64,000 nucleotides of DNA from Diplonema papillatum (lineage: Eukaryota > Euglenozoa > Diplonemea > Diplonemida > Diplonemidae). The notes beneath the pieces were generated by a model, which had not been told where the DNA came from, made no database searches, and saw only the letters and a list, made by a program, of their open reading frames with translations. The position numbers and the translations under genes were made by a program. Shown here one piece after another: positions 20,383 to 28,683 of the stretch; within the stretch, counting starts at the first letter, position 1; each line of letters starts with the position of its first letter. The DNA lies in contig JAPJBO010000085.1 of NCBI GenBank assembly GCA_030068145.1, positions 363,055 through 427,054 on the forward strand, written 5' to 3'.

Positions 20383-21027
20383 TGAGTTTCTCGGCCTCAG
20401 GACTGCAGCCAGTTTGTTTCCTTCAGAAATAGACACGCCCCAGTTTTGAACCGGAAACCCCTGGAACAGAGAGGCTGTCCCAAGTTTATCCCGGGTTCGC
20501 GTGTGTACCATAATTCCCTGCCTTCAGGTTCTAATTTTTTGTTCCTTTGCTCGTTTCGTAGACTACTCAAAAGGGTTCGGAGAATGAACGGACCGGAGAA
20601 GCAGAAGAAGAAGTTGATACAAAATGGTGCACTCGGGCTTTCGGGCACACCTATATAAGTAACGCACGCGGTTTGAACATTCATAGCTGGCAGGAAACCC
20701 CCCAATCGCCGTTGCCATCGGGTACGTGCTAGTTGTGTCCTTTGACAGAGTGAACCGGTGTCCTATGGACTGGTTCAGAAACGAAATGGGCCTTGCTTGC
20801 TCTTGCCGGGCGCTGGGGGCGGCCGACATCATTTGGCGGACGTGAGACGAAGACACGCAAAATCGTTCCATATCGGACGCTCGCTGCTCGAGTGGAGGGA
20901 GGCATAGGCACGCACACGAATTTCTTTTTGCATCAGAGGCAGTTCGCCCCTTTGCGGTATATTGCCCGTCACCGAACTGACACACTAGGTTGCGGATCCA
21001 GCAGTAACCGTCTCGTAGCACTCGTTT
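20383..21027. other. No gene recognised
   Basis: Open frames up to 171 codons on the minus strand have no motif and a low-quality composition. No repeats were noticed. Confidence 0.4.
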
Positions 21028-21143
21028 GTACGTGCCGGGGGAGGAATAGCCCGTTAGTGAGTGATAGTGCGTGAACATGATAGGTAGGCTAATCTTCTCC
21101 CAAACACGCTGTCAGCGTTCTCTTTCGTGTTTACAATTAATTG
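21028..21143. repeat. Dispersed repeat, partner at 57022-57136
   Basis: Shares GTACGTG.CGGGGGAGGA, then TTCTCCCAAACACGCTG and CAGCGTTCTCTTTCGTGTTT with 57022-57136. The inverted-repeat element starting at 21147 interrupts this copy just after ATTG.TTA. Confidence 0.8.
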
Positions 21144-21146
21144 TTA

Positions 21147-22806
21147 GGGTAGGCGGTTTTTTTTTTTTGGCCCATGTCCGTCGGCCCACAGAAATTTACG
21201 CGCGCGCGCGCAAAAAAAAAACTTTTCAGAAAAAAAAAACTTTTGCCACAAGACTTTCTGCTACTGGATGTCACACCATATGTGCCGGCTATACTACTGG
21301 CCAGTCCGCTGTTGGCACTTTTGTGCCCGTTGTTGGTAGAATTTCTGGACGATGAGCTCAAAGGTGAGTGTGAAGATGAACTTGATGTGTCCGAGGGGTT
21401 GCGGTGGCAGTCTAGAGTTCAACAGTCCTGAACGCCGCGCGGGGTGCGTTTCGACAAAACCTTCCATAGTCGGAGGCTGCAGATGATAGACGATGCCACA
21501 GGAGAAAAAACACTCGGGTTTGAACTCGAGATCGCGGTTCGCTGGGTACGCTGCGAACAATAAAGCAGTGACCCAGAGGACTGTCGATTGCGCGGGTGTC
21601 CGTCAATCTCTTATCTCTCTTCTGACATGCCCCATTGCGATGTCACGGTCCTACCGAACCACCGTGCGAGAGCCTACTGACGGCTGGTCGGTGGCATTTC
21701 CATCGGCGAGAATAAGCGCCAGCTACCCGCAGATAGTATGGTGAACTTCAACTTCTGCTTTCCTCCACCTTGTGCAAGGATGGTTGCTCTCGCGGCTTCT
21801 GCGGCGGTCTGCTGTTGAAACCCCCAAAGGCGGACGTCGACACCGTCACTTCGGGTGTAGTGGCTTTGTCAATATTACCCGAGTACACAAAGATGCCCTG
21901 CTTGGTGTAAACGGAGTTTGTCGGTACTCTGCCGACCCTCCTGTCAGCAAGCTTTAGCCAGTGGCCACCTTCTGATGCGTAGCAAACGGCGCCGGACTCA
22001 CAAGATGTACCTCACCCACATCGAAAGAGACCATTGATGTCTCGACATCCGCACGGAGGGCAGGTGCTTCTAGCACACGGCAATTGGTTAGACGCCGTGT
22101 GCAACGAAGGCAGTTATGCTCAGGGATGTGCGGTCTAGACTGTCAGGCGACGAGTGCCGTTTTCTTCGCAAATATACCGCGGCACAAGGCATTGCCGCCG
22201 GTCAAGTGCACTAAGTCGCAAGCACCGTGAACGCATCGCTTGCCCCGCGTCCTTTTCATGCCTCCTCAGTCGAGTCTCAGATACTAGTAGCTGCTTGAGG
22301 CGTCGGAAGGCATAGACGCGTGCACTGCCCCGGACTGGTTCTGTGTGATAATCGCACCACAGTGGCAAAACCTCCCGACATGCCTTGCCGGTAAAACCGC
22401 GCACACTTTCGAGGCTGAGGCTGTGCTTGTATCCCGCGTGCTTCGACTGCGTCCAGCAGGAGCTACGCAAATCTTGCTGTTTAGATTGACACCAACGTCA
22501 AAGTAGCACGATATTGCTTGCCCAGCGCACCAACCCAGCACCGGGCATAGTCAGCTTCAAAGTCAATACACACTGAGGTAAACAAAGTCTACGCGATTTG
22601 CATCGCCGTGAAGTATCGGTGTGATGAACAGGTTTTCGACTTTTCCCGAGCCGGACACGCTCGTGACTACGCCTGCAGTCGCTCTCACGACCGGTTCCAA
22701 TGCACAGATCCCAAAAGTTTTTTTTTGGCAAAAGTTTTTTTTTTCCGGGGGTTCCCAAAAATTTACGCGCGCGCGGACATGGGCCAAAAAAAAAAACCGC
22801 CTACCC
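21147..22806. mobile_element. 1.66-kb inverted-repeat transposon, Harbinger-like, TTA target duplication
   Basis: The termini read GGGTAGGCGG... and ...CCGCCTACCC, with inverted repeats of roughly 100 bp (21147-21248 and 22711-22806). These share the outer segment through GGCCCATGTCCG and then T-runs, a GCGCGCGC tract and A-runs. TTA flanks both ends (21144-21146, 22807-22809). The related copy at 57022-57136 continues ATTGTTACCACGAAAA without the element, and here ATTGTTA precedes it and TTACTACGAAAA follows. TTA duplications and GGG-starting ends fit PIF/Harbinger by general knowledge of the superfamily. No transposase is recognisable inside, so it is non-autonomous. Confidence 0.75.
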
Positions 22807-22947
22807 TTACTACGAAAAAAAAAAGGAGACGCCAGAAAGTCTACTCTGGTTCGTCGACGTTTGACCAGACTAGGCCTCCCGGATGCGTGAAAAAACGCCA
22901 GCATCAACACGTGCACAGTGGAGCTTCCTGTGATAGTTCGAGGAAGC

Positions 22948-23320
22948 AGCAATACTCGAGGGGCCGCCTGGTGCTTATTCTGGACTAGAGGAGGAGAAAC
23001 GGATCGTTTTTTGCTGAACGCATACGCACGACAATAACCCCAGATTTACTGTGATTCGTGTGGGCTGCGCGCATTTTCGTTACATAAGCGCAAGCTTGGA
23101 AGGAAATGCTCGACAATGGCTGTCAGACAAATAACTACCGAACCACGTGTTGAACAGACGTGAGGTCATGCGGGTCTACCCCAACACGACAAATCACACA
23201 AACACAACAAGTCAAAGGTCCTGAGTGAGAAAGCAACACACGGTGGTGTAAGGGAAGAACAAGATTCGCAACTGACGGGCTCCTCGAGTATTTCCTACGA
23301 AGCAGGTGCTTATACGTTAT
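22948..23320. repeat. Family B copy split by a family C element
   Basis: 22948-23060 matches the left half of family B (AATACTCGAGG to CGTGTGGGCT), and 23235-23320 matches its right half (TTCGCAACTG to TACGAAGCAGGTGCTTATAC). Between them lies family C (about 23070-23245), which also occurs at 41496-41655 and, inverted, at 35650-35828. It is a nested insertion, so this family C copy is younger than the host family B copy. Confidence 0.75.
23070..23245. repeat. Family C element
   Basis: Runs from TTACATAAGCGCAAGCTTG through GAAATGCTCGACAATGGCTG and ACCACGTGTTGAACAGACGT to GTCAAAGGTCCTGAGTGAG and GTGTAAG.GAAGAAC. There are three copies in the window, in both orientations, all ending at TTACATAA. 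No protein motif. Confidence 0.75.
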
Positions 23321-23627
23321 ACAAACATGTTCCTCGCGGTTTGCACCGTATGCAGCTCCAGGTTCCTTGCGCTCCGTGTCTGCTCGTCGGCGGTACTCGT
23401 GCAAACCACACATCACTCATTCCACGAAAACGTGTCATAGATTTTGCTTCGTGCGATCCGCCATGTTTAGGCCAAATTTTGAGAAAAATTCGGAAAATTT
23501 TTTTGGGATGGAAAGAGCTATCCTCGGCGTGTATCGGCACCTTTTTGGAACTCGATATAGCCAAAAATCTGACCCCCAGATGGCACTTTAGACGTTTTTC
23601 GGCCGATTTCCGGGCCCCCAAAATAAA

Positions 23628-23700
23628 CACTCTTCGGAGGAATCGAACCAAGTACCCCCAGAACCACAAGTGGGTGTGCTACCCGTTAGACCACGGGCGA
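23628..23700 (-). tRNA. tRNA-like sequence (His-type GTG loop), probably a pseudogene
   Basis: On the minus strand, box A TGGTCTAACGG fits TRGYNNARNNG and box B GGTTCGATTCC fits the consensus. The distance from T8 to T54 is exactly the canonical 46 nt. The anticodon loop position reads TTGTGGT, giving GTG with U33 and a purine at 37. A TTTATTTT terminator follows at 23627-23620. The acceptor and T stems do not pair, so a functional tRNA is unlikely. A Pol III promoter or SINE-like role is more plausible. Confidence 0.55.
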
Positions 23701-23915
23701 AAAAAACGCGGGCGATTTCATTTTTTGTATTTGAACGATCCTTCCGGAAGTTCGCGTGACCCGCCAGGAAATCTGTGGAAGTCTGCCGATACACCACCAC
23801 TGCAGCAGTACCGGTACTACTGAGCTCACAAACGCTCGAACGCAGCGAGGAACCGAACCAGTGACCATTTTGTTGGTTCGTGCGAGATGAAGAGAAAAAT
23901 ATTTTCGGATTTTTG

Positions 23916-23988
23916 GCACAAATAGCGTAGCCGTCATTGCACTCACCAATGACTCTTTTGGTCGCCGGTTCGAGTCCCGCGGGTGGGT
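23916..23988 (+). tRNA. tRNA-like sequence with intact A and B boxes, probably a pseudogene
   Basis: Box A TAGCGTAGCCG and box B GGTTCGAGTCCC both fit consensus, again with the exact 46-nt spacing. Four of five T-stem pairs form. A run of eight T (23990-23997) terminates the unit. The anticodon arm is replaced by a perfect 7-bp stem, GTCATTG/CAATGAC, around CACTCAC. The acceptor stem does not pair. It is oriented away from the other tRNA-like unit. Confidence 0.55.
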
Positions 23989-24384
23989 GTTTTTTTTCTC
24001 AAAAAATTCGAGCGATCCGCCATGTTGAAGCACATTTTCGGTATTTTCCGCCAAATTTTTGGAGAACCTCGTAGTTCTGTCACTGAACCATATCGGCACC
24101 CCCGTAGATTTCTGTGGCGAGTCAAATCTGACTTGTTCCTGCATGCCGAGAAAAAAAAAGTCGATTTTCAGACCCCATTTTTTTTGAGACCCGGCCTCCA
24201 TTTATGGGGGGAGGGTCGGTCAAAATTTTTATCCGACCAGATATTCGGAAAGCCCTGTCCTCGGCGGATTCAATCGTGTCCTCAGAATGTTGAAACCGAC
24301 CATTTTCGCACCTACAGATGGAAAAAATCGGCAGAAAGCCAAAAAAAGTCGTTTTTTATGACACTTTTTCGTGGAATGAGTGAT

Positions 24385-24825
24385 ATACGGTGCCTTCGTC
24401 TTTTCCCTGTAGTTTTCTGAAAAAGGGTGACGTGTCCATGTGGGTCCTTTTTTCGATGGGCCAAACGTGATTGGACCTGTCTTCGCATATGTCTTTCGCT
24501 TCGCCTGTTTGATTTCGTGCTGGGGGATCTCCAGAAGCCCAACCAGGCTTCGACCTAAAGCTTCGCATGCTGCGAGTGAGCGTTACGTTAGCATCTGGCC
24601 TCAGGCGAGCTTCCTTGGACGGTGGCGCCTTTAGATGGTGATGCCGCACTTTTCTCTCCACAGAGCAGTGTATGTCTACTGACCGGCAGATGTACCGTAC
24701 TACAGCACCATACTCCAGTCGCGCGTGTAGCAAGCTTTTCCCCTGTTGGGCTCGCAAAGAAGGGAAGTGTCGCCCGGCGGCTGAACAGCGAATCGCAGCT
24801 CGTGGCAGGTTGAAAAAAAAAAGAG
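24385..24825. other. No gene recognised
   Basis: Short frames only. No motif or repeat was noticed between the inverted-repeat element and the next family A copy. Confidence 0.4.
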
Positions 24826-24925
24826 CCGCTTTGTTTGTTTGCGCGTGCCGGTTGATCGGTTTCCCACTTGGTTTTACCCTGTTTCACTGGAAGTTAGGAA
24901 TTCCGATCAACCGGGGGGGGGGTCG
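24826..24925. repeat. Family A copy ending in CCGATCAACC plus G-run
   Basis: GCCGCTTTGTTTGTTTGCGC, CCGGTTGATCGGTTTCCCAC, then GGAATTCCGATCAACC followed by ten G. The same CCGATCAACC plus G-run recurs at 25843-25863, so the protease coding fragment lies between two direct copies of this end. Confidence 0.7.
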
Positions 24926-25028
24926 TTGTATAATGGTTTAGCTTGAAGGGTGTTGGAAAGGTTGAAAAAGGTTTTGGGGGTCACCATCGGTTTGTGTTTT
25001 TACTTTTTTCTGTACGGGGCACGGACAG

Positions 25029-25842
25029 TCATGTCGTGGGCATTCCGGGGGATCCGGACAAAGGCCGCGGAATGTCGTCGACAGAGGTGACGTGCAGGTC
25101 GTCGAAGAGGATCCACCCCGTGTCTTGCGCAACGTACGTGACGTAGTGCCCGCTAGCCGTATCCTCCCCCATGTGCACCACGACGGCTGCGAGGCGTAGC
25201 AGATGGTCCGGCGGTCCGAAGAAGGGGGGCAGTTTCACGTCGTTCTGGCGCCTGGCACCGTTTCTCGTGTAGATGCCAAACTGCATCAGAACACATTCAG
25301 CTGTCAGACGGAGATCCATACTTTCAACCACCGTACCTACAGCCTTGCAGTCGCATACTCTCTCCGGATTCACAAACCCGTGCACGTGGAGAGAGTCTTC
25401 CAGCTTCCTTCCGCAAGGAATTTGCAAACATTGCATTACCTGACTGCTGGAAGAAGTGCGTCCACATGCACTACATCGTACTGAGCTGGTCCAGCCGTTC
25501 TCCAAGCATGTTACGAAGAGTTGGTAGCCCGGGCAGGGGGTCCCCGTTTCGTCCGGACCCAGCGTCGCACTAGTCGCGCTGAGTATCGCTACCAGAGCTT
25601 CGTGCGCATCGTGCTGCCGTGCATCGCAGAAGTGTGCGAACATGCTCAGGATGGCTTGGACACCCATTCTCCGACAATCCCGGCTACGCTGGTCACCACT
25701 GTCGCGAGAGCTTGACAGCATGGCAAAGTAAGCCAGGAAGTCCCCGAGAAATCCACGGCAGTTGGGGAGGTCCTGCGCAAGGCTCCAGTACATCTCTCTG
25801 ATCGGCCCAACCCGTAGCAGGAGCTGCAGCACCGCACCAAAC
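25029..25842 (-). CDS. Ubiquitin-specific protease catalytic domain (USP, peptidase C19), partial
   Basis: USPs are cysteine proteases that remove ubiquitin from proteins. The frame contains LQLLLRVGPIREMYWSL, which in the family follows the catalytic Cys box. Next come the QHDAHEAL motif (usual QQDAHEF), a zinc-ribbon-like CSACG...CDCKA pair, and the His box ASGHYVTYVAQ with WILFDDLHVTSV, ending at a natural stop. The Cys box itself (NTCY) is absent. Upstream sequence degrades into a G/C homopolymer and a family A-like end at 25843-25863. An acceptor GTGCTGCAG just before LLLRVG may join an upstream exon, but I see no NTCY in the next 1.5 kb. It is either an exon of a larger gene or a truncated copy. 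Confidence 0.75.
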
Positions 25843-26129
25843 CGATCAACCGGGGGGGGGGGGGAGACGCTTCGACTTGCAGTTGCCTGAATACTTGGTT
25901 GCGCAACTTCTTTCATTCGCATCGTCCCTTTTCCGGCCGATTTAATTGCACTTTTCCCGCCGATTTATTTCCAAAGATCCCAAACACTCCCCCCCACATA
26001 CACACACCTGCCGACCCCGCGGACTGGAGCGATGCAGAGAAAGAGAGGAAGAGAGACTACGCTGCCTCCCGTACCGCTCCGGCCCGCATGAGACTCCAGG
26101 CCCCCATCAGCAGTAACTTAGAAGAAACC
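25843..26129. other. Upstream of the USP fragment, nothing recognised
   Basis: Begins with GATCAACC and a G-run, then continues without a coding motif. No Cys-box exon is seen. Confidence 0.4.
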
Positions 26130-26450
26130 ACGCGTGGACACACTCTCGCTAAGAGGGGTGCCACGTTAAAAACAGGTCCGCAACACACACCTAGCCAGCT
26201 TGCTTGAGCGCCTTCGGAGTTGGAATCCTTACGTCCCTGAGCGAACTCCTCATATCCACTCGCCAAAAGCAAGGTCGGAGGGGTAAAGCAAAAACTGACA
26301 CAAACGCAGTCCCCACCGTTTGCCCCCTTTTTGCACTCCCCCTTCGACCACCCACACACACACACACGTACACACACACACACACGTGGACGTCTCTCGT
26401 ACAGGAAGGCACCACGTTAAAACGGGTCCGCAACACACACACACACATAT
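26130..26450. repeat. Repeat H pair and (CA)n microsatellites
   Basis: GTGGACACACTCTCGC, GCCACGTTAAAA and GGTCCGCAACACACAC occur at about 26132-26195 and again at 26385-26447. A (CA)n tract lies between (26350-26390). An inverted relative with CGTTTTAACGTGGC lies at 49070-49125, in the intron upstream of the terminal exon at 48496-49050. Confidence 0.65.
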
Positions 26451-27169
26451 ATACCGACGATCAACCGAAGTTGATTTTGCTGTTCGCTTGTTGTCTCTCT
26501 TTCTCTTTTGTTCTCGGCGTTGCTTGAGCATAGCACGGAAGACTACTGTTTATTTTCTTTCCAGTTCTTTTTTGTTCCTTTTTGGTTCCCGGCGCAGCGA
26601 GTGAAAATGAAACGAGCAGCATCGCAGCAGGATTTGTGTTGGAGCGGGCGAACAGAGAAGGCGAAGTCAACAGAAGCGAAAAAACCGAAGCTGCTGAGCC
26701 CGCTTTGACCCCCCAACAGCCAACACGTCAGCTGTCGGGGTTGATAAACCACCGCCCCCCCCCCCTTTCCTCGTCTAACAACAACAGTCTGTTTCAGAAT
26801 AACCCCACCCGACGGTAGATACCGAAGTGCTAGTACAGCGGATGAGGGCCGCTGTGCCCTGTAGCACTCCTGGTATCCATGGATGGGCTGTAGCTGGAGT
26901 ACTAACAGTGCTAGCACAGCACGTCCTTAGCATCTCCCGGTCCATCAGCAGCGGTGTGGTGCCCGTGATGGGTGACTGCTAGCAGTGCGTTTTACACCGT
27001 CAGGGGGGGTGGTTTTGCTCCATCTTGGCAGGTTCTCTACCGTTGCGGAACTTGCTTCGTCTCTGTATCCTGTTCACCTCCTCTGCGCTGGGCGCCGGGC
27101 GATCTTCGCTCAGTCGGTTGCCTGTGTAACGACGTCCTTTTTAGGATAGAGCTCATAGTAAACGGTGAG
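26451..27169. other. No gene recognised
   Basis: Pyrimidine-rich tracts near 26480-26590 and short frames on both strands. Nothing supportable as a gene. Confidence 0.4.
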
Positions 27170-27327
27170 GTCCAGCCTCAGAAGCTGGAGTCAAAGAGGG
27201 TGTGCCCGAGTCACACCCGAAAAGCGGGTGCGCTACAATCAAAACGCGTGTAAATCCACACCCGAAAAGCGGGTGTGACACCCGCTTTTTTTAACTCCAG
27301 CTTTCACTCCAGCTTCTGAGGCTGGAC
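27170..27327. mobile_element. 158-bp MITE-like element with perfect 22-bp inverted ends
   Basis: Left end 27170-27191 (GTCCAGCCTCAGAAGCTGGA...) and right end 27306-27327 are exact complements over 22 bp and extend to 26 of 27 bp. The interior has two hairpins of the form CACCCGAAAAGCGGGTG, one followed by a run of seven T. No coding potential. Confidence 0.85.
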
Positions 27328-27649
27328 TTCGCCGCGTATTGAGGTTTGCTTGGTGTTCTGCTACACGTGTTGTGACGCCGAGAGTGCGAATGTTTTATGT
27401 GCATCGCGGATGGCGTGAGGGCATTCTCGGCGGGGTGGTCAACACGGGTTGAAGGTTGCGGATGCTATGAAAAGGAAAGAGGACGGAGGAGGGTGGTGCA
27501 GCGGCATCCCGGGCGGGAAGCCTGGCATCCGACAGTGTGTGCGGGCTCCTCCAGCAGCGACAAGAACTGCATTCGACAAGGATCTTCATTCATCAAGAAC
27601 GAAAGCGGCGCAGGAGTACCCACACGCCGGGGAAGTGGGCAAGAACATG
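27328..27649. other. No gene recognised
   Basis: Short frames without motifs. Confidence 0.4.
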
Positions 27650-27740
27650 CTTGGAATTGTGCTGCACCGGTCCCATCTGCATTGTGTATCGGTCCTTTAA
27701 GCCACCGGATCATCATCAGCGCGGAAACTGAGTGCTGACA
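27650..27740. repeat. Motif D copy
   Basis: GGAATTGTGCTGCACCGGTC, ATCTGCATTGTGTATCGGTC and GATCATCATCAGCGCGGAAA. It lies about 150 bp from the outermost copy of the beta-helix gene's tail. Confidence 0.65.
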
Positions 27741-27889
27741 GGACAACGGTGACAGCAAGGCAAGCGCGGGAGCGGCGCAAGAGTGCGTCCACACGGCAAA
27801 GGCAGGGTGCTACTCCGAAGCAAGCATTTTGATTCGTTTGCATCACTGCGCCACCTGCGCCATAAGTACGAGAAATGCAGCTTCTGAAA

Positions 27890-28171
27890 ATCAATTTCCC
27901 GCAGACATCTGTACAGCGATGTCACCGACGACAACGATCACCGGGACACCTGCAAAAGGGGAGAGCTGTCGCCTGCTTACCTTCTCAGCTTGCGGGGCTT
28001 GGCCAACGAACCGAATGTGCTTGAACCACTTCGATGGACCCCGTCGAAGTGGGTTCTCAGCAGGGTCGGCCTGCAGGCACCAGTGGGCGGGATTAGGACG
28101 TGGTCCGGAAACCGGCACGAAAAGCGGCCTCGAAGTTAAAAACGCCCGTTTTTTGAACAACTTCCCGCCAA
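27890..28171 (-). pseudogene. Outer, decayed copy of the beta-helix gene's 3' end
   Basis: The minus-strand frame retains ADPAENPL...KWFKHIRFVGQAPQAE, which aligns with RPTLLKNHFVGLAPQAI of the intact gene. It also repeats the 3' flank (CCAATGCCACATTGCAGGACC). It is clearly more diverged than the adjacent copy at 28172-28500. Confidence 0.7.
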
Positions 28172-28500
28172 TGCCACATTGCAGGACCTTCGCTTTCACT
28201 GGGCGCATGCAAATAAACCGAGAGCCAGTCGCCATACAGCTACGGCTGCCTCAGCTCGCGGACTTGGTCGAATCGAATGTGTTCGCCTCCGAGACGGGAA
28301 GCTCGGCCGCGGTGATGGCCTGCGGGGCGAGGCCGACGAAGTGGTTTTTGAGCAGGGTCGGCCGGCTGGCGTCGAGCACCAGGACGCCGCCCGCCGGCGG
28401 GTGGAACTCGAACGTGTTGCGGGAGATGGTGGGGCACGCCGCGTTACGCGAGACGACGCAGCACGTCGAAATGCTCGAGAACGAGTTCCCGTCCAGCAAA
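28172..28500 (-). pseudogene. Inner, near-identical copy of the beta-helix gene's 3' end
   Basis: Repeats 28600-28930 almost base for base: the last roughly 80 codons, the stop and the 3' flank with GCATGCAAATAAACCG. It diverges upstream of GTTCCCGTC. With the outer copy it makes a three-step ladder in the same orientation as the gene. Confidence 0.9.
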
Positions 28501-28683
28501 CAAACAAACCGGATGCCTTGTCCACGTACACCCCCGACTCGAACGTAGTCCGAAGATCTGGCACGGCAAAAAACTCCCGTTCTTCGAATAAGTTCCCGCC
28601 AATGCCAAATTGCAGGAGACCTTCGCCTTCACCGAGCGCATGCAAATAAACCGAGAGCCAGTCGCCATACAGCTACGGCTGCC

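Larger units (their letters stand above)
23412..24384. mobile_element. 973-bp inverted-repeat element with two tRNA-like units
   Basis: The ends are 27-bp inverted repeats, left 23412-23438 (starting ATCACTCATTCCACG) and right 24358-24384, matching at 26 of 27 positions. The interior is A/T-rich, unlike the surroundings, and contains two diverged direct repeats beginning GCGATCCGCCATGTT (23453 and 24009). It carries two divergent tRNA-like Pol III units. No transposase frame is visible. A clean target duplication is not seen (flanks CAC and ATA). Confidence 0.75.

Noticed and set aside
23845..23885. Third tRNA-like unit on the minus strand (GGTTCGGTTCC)
   Set aside because: The B box has a mismatch, and no A box lies at the required distance.
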